Source: Cycas panzhihuaensis | Lineage: Eukaryota; Cycadophyta | DNA: 64,000 bases | Assembly: GCA_023213395.1 (NCBI GenBank) | Contig: CM041465.1 | Span: 126,053,741 to 126,117,740 of the forward strand | Direction of reading: 5' to 3' | Notes under the pieces: generated by a model | Told to the model about the DNA's origin: nothing | Databases searched by the model: none | Seen by the model: only the letters and a program-made list of their open reading frames with translations | Part shown: one piece after another, positions 23,521 to 35,833 of the stretch | Position numbering within the stretch: position 1 is the stretch's first letter | Layout: each line of letters opens with the position of its first letter | Program-made: the position numbers and the translations under genes

Positions 23521-25245
23521 CATTTTAATACAAATAAGATTTACACAATGATAATGGAGGGTCTCTTGAAGACCATAGGATGTCATGGCTAAGCTCTCCC
23601 CACATTATCTTTCAAGGGAACAATTTGTATATTTTGTTAAATAAATATTAAGTTGATATTTATGTCTCTACTAGTACACATCCACAAACTCAAATCCCAT
23701 AACAAGAAGTGTCACGTGCATTAAAAGAGATGGGTCATTCATAATTCCATACCTCTTCCCCCCTCCAACTCCCCATTAACCCACTAACTATAACAACATT
23801 ATTGAAAAAATGCCTCCTTGCTTAAACAATGAAAAATAGGGGAGGTATTTAGTTTTTAGAGCTAGAAAAGAAGAAACTATAATGACCATATGAAGTCCTC
23901 CTTAACCATGTATTAAATCCACATAAATTTTCCTTGCATGTCAATTATATTCCACAAGATACCTATTAGAGTCTGAAATGATCGATTGATATACTTTTTG
24001 AAAATTTAAGTAACTATTTTACCTCACTAATTGAAGCTAACACTTGTATGAAAGAGGATTTTCCTAACCTAAAATGGCAAGTCCTTCTAATCCCTAACTA
24101 ATCTCATTTTTTATTCTCCTATTCATGAGTTTTTGTAACTTTTCATACAATGTATGATGATTCTACCTCACTGTAAGAAGATATATTATTAAAATGTATA
24201 TATTACTAAATGTCAATATGTCTGAATTTGTAGTTATTCGAGAATGTAAAATTGCCGCTTCAAAACTTTCATCTATTATTTGAGCCATTTAGGGCTCTAA
24301 TAACATTGTTTCCTTAAATCCCCTTGGGGTATAAGTGGCACAATCTTATTGTTATGTTGCTTACCTTAAATAATTACTAGTATGTTTTGGGTTTAATCTC
24401 AAATCCCAATTGTGAGTATATATGCTTCTTATAAATTTGATATGCATTCTATTACTTAGAACTTATTATAGTTGTGTCTCTTAATAGCCTATTGGGTGGC
24501 TATGAGCCATTTCAATGTGCTAGAAGAGTCAACCAATGAAATTGAGGGACTCCCTTCATATTTAACACCTTTTGAACATCGTATATAGTATGTTTTCAAA
24601 TCTTATTTGGATCTTTCTAATTATTAGATAGTAGAAGAAATCAAGAGTCTCCCTTTATATTTGACACCCAACAGACATTGTATGCAATATGTTTTCAAAT
24701 TTCATTTGGGTCTTTCTAATTGTTAATTGGTAGAAGTTAATGTTTCAAGATTCATGTGATGTAATGAAAGGGAGAGGACTACTAGAATTTATTGCAATTT
24801 GGATCACTACTACTTTTCATATAATAAAATTTAGCTAGCTTAATTGGTTTGGCTTAAAGTCCCCTATATAATTTATTTTTTTAATTCAACCTATTTATTT
24901 TGACCACTCTTGTTGTTGTTTTGGCTTTACTCAAGTATAAAATATTGTTTCTCATCCCTATTTACAAGTTTAATGCATTGTTTAGTCTAAGAAAGATATT
25001 GAAAGCTATTGATCATGCACATGGTTGAGGGGTTTCAGCAAATAGATAGCTAAGATTCTTTGATAAAGAGAATTTTAAATTAAAATAGCCCTTTAAGTGA
25101 TCCAACTTTAGCTTAACACTTTCTCTTTGAATCCTCTCTCCAAAATCAAGAGTTTGTTATGATGTTAGAGTTTTTAAAATGTAAACATAATAAAACTAGA
25201 GGAACAGACGTTTGAGCCTACCTTTGTTGTCTTAACGAATGAGAC
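23517..25245 (+). repeat. Unclassified dispersed repeat, copy 2
   Basis: This is the second copy of the 5710-7390 repeat, directly abutting the end of copia element G. It carries the same two 33-residue units (24544-24741) and an additional 72 bp at 24063-24134 that keep the reading phase. After 25245 the two copies diverge completely. Confidence 0.75.
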
Positions 25246-26540
25246 TTGTCCAAAAGAAAGTTAATGTAAGAAAGATGATATAGAAAAATTAATGAATGAT
25301 AAATAGTTGCCAAAATGTGTGAATAAAGAAGCACACAAAGAAATCTTATTTATAAGAGGCAAGTCAAAGTTTTACAAGCTACTCTTACATAACACACTAG
25401 ATTGCGTCATTCTAACTCATACACAAGAGGTGAGATTACGCTACTTATGCAATAAGCATTTTGAAAGTTAATGAACCATATATATAAAATGATTACCTAA
25501 AATACTAGTAATTAAAGAGGTTGGTTACCCCATGTATTTCGAAAGATAGTTATTATTTTATATAGACCCAATAATTAATTTATTTATTAAGATTTTTTAT
25601 GATTGGTTGATAGATATTTGATAACATCTTATAGAAAAAGATATAAAGATATTTAGGAAAATACTTCATATATTAATTGACGGTTGATGTTGATGTTAAT
25701 AAATGGTGATTGATAGTTTATATTTACAATTTAGTTGTTCATAGTTGGTTACTAATATACATAGATGACTACATACATGTTTATTATAGATATTTTACAC
25801 GTTAATGCTTATAAGAAACAAGCATAATAATATGATAGATTTACAAGTTATAGGTGATAATATTTGGTACAGATATTATTATGTATATTATAGAGTCTAA
25901 GAGATATGAAGACATTTAAAACTAAAGAAATGAAGACCTAAAGATGAAGAAAGATTCAAAGATATTAAACATTAAGAGAAAATATTAAAATATGTGATTT
26001 ACTGCATATTAAATGTTTAATATTAATAATGTACACACATACACAAACCCAATCACCAAATATATTGAGAGATATGAAATACATATTTATTCATGCAAAC
26101 ATCCTATTGGATGATGTAAAGGCTCAAGAGAAATTATAGGCTACTCATGAAGTGAACATATGCACATTACACTTTAGAACTTGAGAAAGGATATATACTT
26201 ATTTTGATATCTAAAAAAAGATCTAAACTCCACCTTCTTCTATGATTTCTCCCACATTGAGTTTTCCATGTATAAATATGCCATCTATCTTGTAGTATAT
26301 GCATTATTTATATTTACTTTATTATTCATGTTTATTCCTTTATGTGTGTGTATTCCTCATGAGATATTTCTGTGATTATACATGCTTATTATATTTTTAT
26401 TGCATTATATTTAATACATCGCAATATGATAATTCTAAATTCTAATTCAATATAAGAGTAAATGTACATTTTAATAGTTATAACCTAATAAAGCTTTTGT
26501 TTAATGTAAGAATGAAATGGCAATAACTAAGGATAAGAGC
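25246..26540. other. AT-rich interval, nothing recognised
   Basis: No protein-like frame, LTR pair or tandem repeat is apparent. Element A's 5' LTR is expected somewhere here or just beyond, but nothing matches its 3' LTR start TGTAGAACC. Confidence 0.5.
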
Positions 26541-27980
26541 AAAGAAGAGCGTGGATATTTTATCTAGAAATAGCAACATAACTTAGAAATAGGAATAGAC
26601 ATGAACAAGGAGGTAATGCATAAAATAAGAGAGATCAAACACACTTTGCCACTATTTCAAGACAAATGCTTTTATTTATCTCATTTCTTATCTCCTTTAT
26701 GTTGGGTCAAAGCCCTATCTTCCAAAAACAAGAATTCCATACGATCACAGTTAAAGAACCAACAAAGAAAAAATAATGAATTGATTTCACTATAGCAGGT
26801 AAGGTTGAGGAATGGGCCACAAGTGTTTGGAATTAGAGAACACAATAGGTTGCCCTTAAAAACTTACTCAACTCTTAAGACCAAAGGATTGATAATATTG
26901 AAGATCAAATATACAAGTTAGAAGAGGATTTAGAATTGATAAGGCCATTGATTATATAAATTAGGCAAAGGTAAAAACAAAAGTGGTGAAACTTCTTCCA
27001 AAGCTAATCAAGGAGAAATTTAGAATTAGAATCTTATCTTCGCTAGTCCATCCAAGATACTTATTCCTTTGACAATGATTTAGATATGCATATTTAAAAA
27101 GATTTTAGGCCTCTCGTTTGTTTTTCTTCTAGTCTCAATTTATAATCACCTTAAGAACTTTGTGATACCTCTAAAATAGGGCTAAACTAACATTATTATG
27201 ACAACCTGAGCTGGCTTGATTGGGAAATTATTCCTTCAAAGTCTAATTGGGAAGATTCCCCTTCACATGTTATAGAGTTAGAAGAAAAAAAAAATAAAAA
27301 AAGAATTAGACTTGATTGTAACATTCTTTTATATTTTAAATTAGCTTGGTGAGGACATTTGTTCTTTGGAGATTTAATTTGATTTACATGCTTTTTAACC
27401 TAAACTAGTCAAATTTGATTCTTTATCTAACTTAGTGGCATCTGTGCTTGCTTAATAGTAGATGTTGGGATAATTTCACAAGTGATTACTCTGCTTTTGA
27501 GCATAAGACCAAGCTAGGGTTATATAAGTCAATTCCAATCCCCATATTCTTTAATCAAACACTTAATATTTTTTTGACTTTTCCTTCTTACATTCTCCAT
27601 GGAGTCCTTTCAACGCTGATTTACAAAGATGTACTTCATATTTTTGTGGGCCTAGTGTTGATTCCCTAATTTGTGACACTATAGACCTACTTTAATTACA
27701 TCACGAGGAAGACTCCTTGCTAGTAAATCCTATTAGAGATGGCAAAGTTCTTTCAAGTTTCCACGAAAACACTTATTTGATCCCTCCTAATTGTTGTTAT
27801 GGGCTAATTCCATGTAATCCACTACTAAATCGTAAACATCTTACGTTATGTATTTGTGAGGTTGAGACCACCCTGGAGCAAGTTATCTACTCAAGTACTT
27901 GATGTCCTTTATAGCTTAAGATGTCTTATTCCCATCAAGTCTATTCTATTGCCCTTTAAGGTATGACCAAGCAAAAATTT
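26540..27980 (+). pseudogene. Element A 5' region, unresolved gag/protease
   Basis: Protein-like scraps occur (QRIDNIEDQIYKLEEDLE near 26880; WLDWEIIPSKSNWEDS near 27215), but I cannot assign them to copia gag or protease with confidence. They may instead be an unrelated insertion. Confidence 0.3.
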
Positions 27981-27984
27981 TAGG

Positions 27985-28760
27985 AGTGAGTGCCTTTGTG
28001 AGGCGTGTATCATGGGAAAACAGCACAGAGAGCCTTTTCAAAAAGACAAAGCAATGTGGACTACACAACTATTGCAATTGGTTCATACAGATATTTGTAA
28101 ACTCATGTCCACACAATCTTTCAAATGAGCTTCTTAGTACATCACCTTCATTGACACCTTCTCTCATGAAGTCTGGGTGTATTGCATTAAGTACAAATTT
28201 GAGGCTTTGACAAAATTTAAAGAATTCAAAATTGCAGTAGAGAAGGAATCAAACACGCAAATTAAAATCTTACATTCTGATAATGGAGGTGAATTGACTT
28301 GAAAAGAATTCAACCAACTATGCATCAATCATGGCATCAAGTGACAACTCACTACTCCATACACACCACAACAAAATGGGTTAGTAGAGAGGATGAATAG
28401 GACTTTGGCAAACAAAGCCAAAGAAATGATATATGCTAAAGACCTCCCATCAACCTATTGGATAGAAGCACTTCATATGACTGCTTATGTCACCAATAAA
28501 CGGTTCACAATGGTAGTATTGGATATGACACTAGAGGAGACTTAGACTAACAGGAAACCAATTGTCAACCACTTACGCACATTTGGGTGCACATCCTACA
28601 TGCATGTTCCCCATCAACGAAGGCAAAAACTAAATAACAAAAATCTAAAATGCCTATTCATTAGTTATGCAGTGAAAGCAAAACATATAGAGTTTATAAT
28701 CCCATTGGGAAAAAAATGCATGTAACCAAAGATGTAATCTTTGCTGAAGATAATGAGAAA
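27985..28760 (+). pseudogene. Element A integrase
   Basis: The pre-integrase finger end CLCEACIMGKQHREPF is followed by the core with all three acidic residues: LVHTDICKLM (Asp), LHSDNGGEL (Asp) and GLVERMNRTLANKAK (Glu). FGCTSYMHVPHQRRQKLNNK and the 'KDVIFAEDNEKGDL' end mark the C-terminus. Several Trp positions are stops. Integration is the expected role; nonsense mutations make it inactive. Confidence 0.85.
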
Positions 28761-29109
28761 GGGGACCTAGCATGCATCTATATTAACAAAGAAAAAGAGA
28801 TTGTTGAGGACTTCCTTCCCTCTCAATCATCAACACCATGTACATCTTCTACAACTTTGTTCACATCAACTCCTTACCTACTTCATCAACTGCTCTTGAT
28901 CCTGGCAATCTTTCTGACATTGAACAACCTTTGTAAGCTTAGGACATTGAGGTAACAACCACATCAACGAAGAAGATACCTAAATGGTACACTTAAACAA
29001 TATAGAATACTCGAACAATTAAAAGAAAAAGTTCATAAAAAATGAGGCAGTAAATTGTTAATTATGCACTTATCGCCGAAATGCTTTATGTTGATGGGCC
29101 TTCTACTTT

Positions 29110-30315
29110 TGAGGAGGCATGTACAGATAAAAAGTAGAATGCTGCCATGGATGATGAAATCTATTCTATTGAAATGAAACTTGGAATTTGGTTGAATTGC
29201 CTAAGGAAAAATAGACAATTAGTTGCAAATAAATTTATAAAATCAGATTCCAATCTGATGGTTCAATCAAGTGTCGCAAGGCTTGACTAGTTGTTAAAGG
29301 ATTTAAACAAAAGGAGAACATAGATTATGATGAAACCTTTACTCTAGTTGCAAACACGAATACTGTCAGACTGATGTTGGCCTTAGCTACACAATGCAAA
29401 TGGCCCATATATCAAATGAACGTGAAGAGCGCATTTCTCAACGGTGATCTTACAAAGTAGTTATATTTGGAGCAATCTCCTAGTTACAAAACACATGGCA
29501 AAGAACATTTGGTCTGTCACCTTAAAAAGACTTTATATGGCTTGAAACAAGCGCCATGTGCATAGTATTCAAAAATTGATGATTATTTTTTGATACATAG
29601 GTTTCATCGATCATCATCAAACCCAAACTTGTATATATAAAAGCTTAGGACCAACACATCACCTTTGTCATATTATATGTTGATGACTTAGTTATCATTG
29701 GAAGTGATACTAAGATGATAGAAAATCTCCAAGAGGACCTGAAAAGGAGTTTCAAAATGACTGATCTAACACTTCTCTACTATTTTTTAAGCATAGAGGT
29801 GTGACAATAGTCAAGCAACATCTTCATTTTCCAAGTAAAATACACTGAGAACATATTACACTGCTTCATAATGAAGGACTATAATCCATCACCTACACCT
29901 ATGGAGAGTGGTGTCAAATTAACACTTGATGAGGAAGCACAACTTGTGGATTCCACACTTTACAAGCAACTAGTGGGTAGTCTCATCTACTTGACTAACA
30001 CTAAACCTGACTTATTATTTGCAGTTAGAATTTGTTTAAGGTGCATGTCTCAACCTAATCAGAGGCATTAGATTGCAACAAAATGTATATTAAGATACAT
30101 TAAAGACACATTGCAACATACCCTTTAGTATACACACAATTAGGACTTCACACTAAAAGGATTCTCAAAGTTTGATTAAGTAGATTGTCAGGATAGTCAA
30201 AGATCCACCTCAAGGTATTGGTTTAACCTTGGGTCAACTATTATCTCGTAGAGTTGCAAGAAGCAACAAAATGTTACTTTATCCTCTACAGAAGCAAAAA
30301 TACAAAGATGTGGTA
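29110..30315 (+). pseudogene. Element A reverse transcriptase and first half of RNase H
   Basis: Motifs include ETWNLVELPKEK, VVKGFKQKENIDYDETF, MNVKSAFLNGDL, KKTLYGLKQAPCA and ITFVILYVDDLVIIGSDTK. The YVDD catalytic motif is intact, unlike in the other copia elements here. The RNase H part runs to the element B insertion point, where the sequence breaks in a run equivalent to TEAKYKDVVSA. Confidence 0.85.
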
Positions 30316-30320
30316 AGTGC
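30316..30320 (+). repeat. Target-site duplication of element B, left copy (AGTGC)
   Basis: AGTGC here and at 35502-35506 flank element B exactly. Confidence 0.93.
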
Positions 30321-30524
30321 TATTAAAATATAATGTTTTATCCTAAGAACATTAGAGAAAAGGGGCAATGTGTTTAAGACCCTCATAATATTTAATTATT
30401 ATGTTTAATGTTACAATCATGTAACGGTTACAAGTTTGTTGTATATAAAGGAGGTTTCTCTCCATCAATAATGAAGTGAGTCTAATACCATTCTTCCTCA
30501 CAGTTGAGGGTCTGATTTTCTACA
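30321..30524 (+). repeat. Element B 5' LTR
   Basis: The start should be TG but is TA here (mutated); the end is ...TCTACA. A TATA box TATATAAA lies at 30442-30449. The palindrome TGTAACGGTTACA just upstream contains a MYB-type GGTTAC core. Confidence 0.93.
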
Positions 30525-30536
30525 TGGTATCAGAGC
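30525..30536 (+). promoter_or_regulatory. Element B primer binding site
   Basis: TGGTATCAGAGC is complementary to the 3' end of plant initiator tRNA-Met and directly abuts the LTR. Confidence 0.93.
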
Positions 30537-31251
30537 AAGGAAATCTGCCTGACTGAAGAGAAATAGTCAAAGGGTTGTTGAAGAAAATTATAATACTCCA
30601 AGGCAAAGATAGATTCAAAGCGTTGAAGACGAAGATCGAAGCCCAGAAGGCCGAAAGACTGCAAAAATCCCACTGTACGAAATCGTACAAACTTGTACAG
30701 ACAGATTTTTGAAAGTTGTTAGAATTCGACGAAACTTGGCCAGATTAAAGATCTTATCGAGGGCGTCACTTTCTTCAACTGTGACGAATTGATCTGAAGT
30801 CGTTTTGAAATTGTTTTTCCCTCTGAGCAATCTATGCGAATTTAGAGGTTCTCAAGCTGATTTCTTTCGAATCTCATCAAATTGTCGGGTACACTTGTTC
30901 CAAACTCATTGTCTATGCCATACAAAGAGATTAAGTCCAATTTCGAAGGAGTTTTCCTCAAATTTGGAGTTTTTTAGCATTTCTTCAAAAATCCCTAACC
31001 GTCAATTTTGACCTTTCGGGCTAATTTTCTTCCAAACCAGAAACTACCTTAAAAATCTAATTGCAAATTTGAACTCGGCTTGAAATTCTCTTTGATTTGA
31101 CGTACTCATCTCTGAAATCCGTACACTTTGATTTTTGAACGAAAATATGTAAGAGCGTACGGTCTGCCATTAATTGCAAGCTTCAAAACCTTTGATATTC
31201 ATTCTTTTGACTTTGTTGGTCTTCTTAAATTTGCCCTCAACTCAATTCATC

Positions 31252-32130
31252 ATGGCATCCTTAATTCCAGGCCTAAGTGACACTGATAAATTGACCATAA
31301 ATAACTGTATTGTATGGAGGATTAAAATGGAAACCCTCTTACATGCTAAAAATGCATGGAAACTAACCATAAGAGAAGAAAAAATGCTCAATGCTGAAGG
31401 AGATGCTCAAAAGAATTGGAAAGAAAGAAATAATGTAGGAGTAATAATGTTAAAATTGTCTATTTTTAATTATTTATTAATATATACAGACAAACTAAAC
31501 ACTTGTTCTCAAACCTTGAAAACCCTAGAAAATCTCTATGCTCAAAATAATAGAGCAAGGGTTGTTACTCTGAAAGAAGAATTGTTTAAATTGGTTATGA
31601 AAGAAACAGACTCTGTAGCTGACTTTATTCAAAACGTTACCACTATCCGGAATGAACTTCTAAGTATTGGAGATGAGATTTCAGAAAACGAAATTGTTAA
31701 AATGGTAGCGGGGAAAACTTCCCAAGGCCTTTGATGCGACCATTAATACCATCACCAATACCAACATAATTGAAGATATATCACTTGATGATCTGACTGG
31801 CATGTTGATGAGATAAGAACAAAGGAATAGAAGATACGAAGATAAAATAGAAGATGCCTTTGCAACAAGACTCAACATAAGAAGCTCAAGAGGAAGAGGG
31901 TGCTTCAGAGGAAAAGGATGCACATCCGAGTTCACGACTCCTTCACATGGAAGATGGCCAGAAAACTGAGGTCAGGGTCGCATGTACACTCCAAGAGATA
32001 CTCAGGTTTGCTTCCACTACGGCAAACATGGTCACTTTTCAAGTCAATGTCAGATGTTTGATATATGCTATCACTGCGAACAGTCAGGGCACTATCTGTA
32101 TCAATGTCGTCAAAGAAGATATGAGATTTA
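31252..32130 (+). pseudogene. Element B gag
   Basis: Gag packages element RNA. The start MASLIPGL at 31252 is preferred because it fits copia Gag N-termini, although the frame is open from an ATG at 31174. WRIKMETLLHAKNAWKLTI, LYAQNNRARVVTLKEELFKL and VADFIQNVTTIRNELLSIG are typical capsid sequence (UBN2-like). A frameshift near 31715 moves to frame 2. Two zinc knuckles follow near 32005-32085: CFHYGKHGHFSSQC, whose second Cys is Tyr, and the intact CYHCEQSGHYLYQC. Confidence 0.85.
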
Positions 32131-32830
32131 GAGAGGAAAAAGACCTATCAACAACTACAACAAGGAACAATTAAAGGAGGACGAAGAAGAAACAGCGTCT
32201 GTTGCTGCTCTATCAGCTAATCTTCATGACTCAAGTGTATGGTTCATCGACTCAAAGGCGTCCAGGCACATGACAAACAAAAAAGATGGGTTCGAGTCAA
32301 TCAAAATCTATTCATCAAAGGCAATCGAGCTTGGAGATAAGTACCCTTTGTGTATTGAAGGAGTATGAACTATTGCCATAAACTTGTAAGGTTCGATAAA
32401 AAATGTTGGGAATGTACTCTTTGTACTTGAACTCAAGATGAATCTCCTGTCAGTATCTCAACTAAGCAACAAGGGCTTGAGAACCATTTTTTATGAAAAG
32501 GGAATGTGCTATGTGTTGGATATGAAAAATGGAGGTGTTGTCATTGCCAAGGGAGTGAAGTACAATAATCTGTATAAATTGTTGTTCATTCTTATTGATC
32601 CCAACATAAATGTAAAAGCATTCTTTGTTGTAAATCCCAAAAATAATAAAGTATGGCATTTGAAGTATGAACATCTTCCCTTGGATAAATTAGAAATGAT
32701 GAAGGAAAATGATATAGTAAATGCTCTTCCTTCCATCTCATCAGAAGATTTTGTTTGCAAATACTGTCAATGTGGAAAACAACATTGTTTCCCTTTAGAG
32801 TTAATAAATGGCGTGCTCAAGAGAAACTAG
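32131..32830 (+). pseudogene. Element B protease and pre-integrase finger
   Basis: The aspartic protease site reads VWFIDSKASRHMTNKK, where DSGAS has become DSKAS. FVLELKMNLLSVSQL is the usual protease end. The pre-integrase region holds VWHLKYEHLPLDKLEMM and CKYCQCGKQHCFPL. A frameshift near 32800 precedes the integrase core. Confidence 0.83.
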
Positions 32831-33699
32831 AGTTAATACACACAGACTTTTGTGGTACTCTAACACCTATGTCTGTAAATGGTTCTAAATATTTCTTAAC
32901 CTTCATTGATGATTCCACCAAAAAAGTGTGGGTGTATTTCATTCATAATAAGTCAGATGTGTTTGATACATTTAAGAAATTCAAAGCTGAGGTAGAGTTA
33001 GAATCAGGATGTAAAATTAAATGTATCAGGTCAGACAATGGAGGGGAATATATCTCAAAGGAATTCCTCAACTTCTGTAAAGCCAAGGGCATTTGGAGAC
33101 CGTTCACAACTCCTCATACACCTCAGTCAAATGGTGTAGCTGAACGAAAGAATAGAACCATAATGGAAATGGTTCGAAGTATGATCCATGAAAAACAAGT
33201 TCTGAAAACGTATTGGGCAAACGCAGTAAATACAGCTTGTTACCTGATCAATCGAAGTCCAACAACAGCGTTGGAGCAAATAACTCTAGAAGAAAACTAG
33301 ACTGGAAGAAACCCTGATGTAAGTAATTTAAGAATCTTTGGTAGTCAGGCCTTTGTACATATTCCAGATAAATCTAGGACAAAACTAGATTCAAAATGCA
33401 TAGAATATGTTATGGTAGGGAATAGTAAAAACTCAAAAGGGTACAAATGCATAGATCCCAAGATAAATAAAATCTATATAAGTAGAGATGTAGTCTTTAA
33501 TGAAGAATTTCCATCTAAAGTCAAGTATCTAATACAAACAATTGAAGGAATGCCTAGAAACGAACCTCAAGAAGAACTGGGTGCCGAAGAATCAGGAGTG
33601 ACAACAGAACCAGAACTGGAAGAATCTAAATCTATTGAAGAAGAACCTTCATCAGAAGAATCAGCTTCAGAAGCACCACAGAAAAAGGTATCAAAATAG
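32800..33699 (+). pseudogene. Element B integrase
   Basis: All three catalytic acids are kept: LIHTDFCG (Asp), RSDNGGEYISKE (Asp) and SNGVAERKNRTIMEM (Glu). YWANAVNTACYLINRSPT and, after one stop at 33298, the C-terminal segment up to an acidic Glu/Ser-rich linker (33540-33699) follow. The core itself is uninterrupted from 32800 to 33297, so this domain is the best preserved in the element. Confidence 0.88.
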
Positions 33700-35290
33700 T
33701 ACATCAAAACCATAGAAGATAGAAAAGGAAATATATTCACACATAGGACCAGAAATCAACAACAACAACATCAAGCCCTCTTCAATAGACTACAATCACA
33801 GTCATTTGAAGAAGTGAAAGAGCATGTAGAGTGGAGAACAGCCATGGATGCAGAGATGGATGCCATAGCCAAGAATCAAACATGGGACCTAGTAGAACTA
33901 CCTCCAAATAAGCCAATAGTTAACTGCAAATGGGTGTACAAGGTAAAAGAGGGTGCAGATGAAAAAATAAAAAAATTCAAAGCAAGACTTGTGGCAAAAG
34001 GGTACACCCAGACTGTTGGAATTGACTTCAATGAGACTTTCTCACGTGGCAAAAATAAACACAGTTTGAACGATGATAGCACTAGTAGCTCAAAAGAACT
34101 AGAAAATCTACCATTTAGATGTCAAAATTGCCTTTCTACAAGGAGAACTTGAAGAAGAAGTTTACATGCACCAACCCAAAGGCTATGTCCACTCTAGACA
34201 AAAACACCTGGTATGTAAACTCAAAAAGGCACTGTATGGTTTGAATCAAGCCCCTAGAGCATGGTACGCTAGACTAGACCAGCATCTATCTCAAAATGGC
34301 TTCTGAATGAGCAACTCTGATTCAAGTCTCTACATAAAAGGAAATAATGGAACAATTTCAATTATAGTAGTCTATGTCGATAATATGATACTCACTGGAG
34401 ATGACACCAAGTCTATCTTAGACATAAAAAGACAATTAGAATAGGATTTTAAGATGACTAATTTGGGTCCTTTGAGCTACTATCTAGGAATAGAAATTGA
34501 GCAAAATGAAAAACATATTGCACTCTCACAAGGCAAGTATATCAAAGATTTGTTGACTAAGTTCCAATTGGAGAACTGCGATCTAGTCCCAGAAGAAGAA
34601 GAGCCTTCAGTTGATTGCACACTTTATAGACAGTTGATTAGAAGTCTTATTTACCTCACTGCCATAAGACCTGACATCTCACATTCAATAGGTCTGGTTT
34701 CCAGATACATGTAGGAGCCCAAGCTAAAACATTAGAAGGTTGCAAAAAGAATACTTAAATACCTGAAAGAGACAACAAATCTAAAACTCGTATACAACAA
34801 AGAAAAGTCAACACAATTGATTGGATACTACGACTTTGATTGGACCAGTGATAAGGATACTAGAAGATCCACTAGTGGATATTGTTTCTTCCTTAGGTCA
34901 GTGGATATTTCATAGTGCAGTAAAAAGCAACCCACTGTTGCACTTTCTTCAACCGAAGTAGAATACAAATTAGTAATCAGTGCAACTTGCGAAGCTCTCT
35001 AACTCCGACAACTATTAAGAGACATGAACCAACTACAACAAAAACCAACGATGCTGCTCTATGATAATCAAAGCGCAACTAAGCTAGCCAAAAATCCTGT
35101 CTTGCATGCACAAACAAAGCACATAGAAGTACTTCATCACTTCATTTGGGAAAAGGTGCAAAATAAAGACATCGATCTAACATATTGCCCAACAATAGAT
35201 CAAGCTATAGATATAGTAACAAAATCCCTTGGAAGATAGAAGTTTGAAACTCTCAGAGAAAGATTAGGTTTAAAAATGATAAAACATTAA
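33700..35290 (+). pseudogene. Element B reverse transcriptase and RNase H
   Basis: After a stop the RT begins with VEWRTAMDAEMDAIAKNQTW, CKWVYKVKEG and ARLVAKGYTQTVGIDFNETF. A frameshift near 34045 leads to [33 protein letters not shown] and the active site VVYVDNMILTGDD, where the second Asp of YVDD is Asn. RNase H covers about 34820-35240 (KDTRRSTSGYCFF, ATKLAKNPVLHAQTKHIEV). The frame would end at 35288-35290, touching the polypurine tract. Confidence 0.87.
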
Positions 35291-35297
35291 GAGAGGG
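35291..35297 (+). promoter_or_regulatory. Element B polypurine tract
   Basis: GAGAGGG lies immediately before the TG of the 3' LTR and would prime plus-strand DNA synthesis. Confidence 0.85.
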
Positions 35298-35501
35298 TGT
35301 TAGAATATAATGTTTTATCCTAAGAACATTAGAGAAAGGGGGCAATGTGTTTAAGACCCTCATTATATTTAATTATTATGTTTAATGTTACAATCATGTA
35401 ACGGTTACAAGTCTGTTGTATATAAAGGAGGTTTCTCTCCATCAATAATGAAGTGAGTCTAATTCCATTCTTCCTCATAGTTGAGGGTCTAATTTTCTAC
35501 A
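35298..35501 (+). repeat. Element B 3' LTR
   Basis: It runs from TGTTAGAATA to TCTACA, with a TATA box at 35419-35426. It is followed by the right AGTGC duplication at 35502-35506. Confidence 0.95.
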
Positions 35502-35816
35502 AGTGCAGCATGTCAGGCTATATGGCTAAAGAGGATTCTTAATGAGCTTGGACTTGAGCAATCTCACCCTACTAATTTATATTGTGATAATCAAAGTGTG
35601 CTTAAGATAACTAAGAATCTGGTTTTTCATGCAAAAACCAAGCATATTGAGGCCCATCACTACTTCATCAGGAAGCATGTGTAGAACGATGAAATCAACC
35701 TTGCCTACAAGCCAACAAATTAACAATTGTCAGATATCTTTACCAAACCACTTAATAGAAAATATTTTGAGTATTTCAGAAATAGCCTTGGAATAAAACT
35801 TAAAAATGTAAACATT
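35502..35816 (+). pseudogene. Element A RNase H, second part
   Basis: After the duplicated AGTGC, the frame resumes with ACQAIWLKRILNELGLEQSH, YCDNQSVLKITKN, HAKTKHIEAHHYFIRKHV and IFTKPLNRKYFEYFRNSLG. Two stops are present. This completes the domain broken at 30320. Confidence 0.9.
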
Positions 35817-35833
35817 AAGAGGGGGGGAGAGGG
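35817..35833 (+). promoter_or_regulatory. Element A polypurine tract
   Basis: A 17-base purine run (AAGAGGGGGGGAGAGGG-like) directly precedes the LTR start TGTAGAACC. Confidence 0.8.

Larger units (their letters stand above)
30321..35501 (+). mobile_element. Complete Ty1/copia element B (5,181 bp)
   Basis: A full element with 204-bp LTRs, a tRNA-iMet primer binding site, gag, protease, integrase, RT, RNase H and a polypurine tract, flanked by the 5-bp duplication AGTGC. It lies in the RNase H of element A in the same orientation. The LTRs differ at about 8 of 204 positions, so it is younger than element C. Main coding damage is three frameshifts (about 31715, 32800, 34045) plus stops. Confidence 0.95.

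Noticed and set aside
28716-28955. Separate small gene of 79 codons
   Set aside because: It begins with the end of the element A integrase (KDVIFAEDNEKGD) and is part of that pseudogene.
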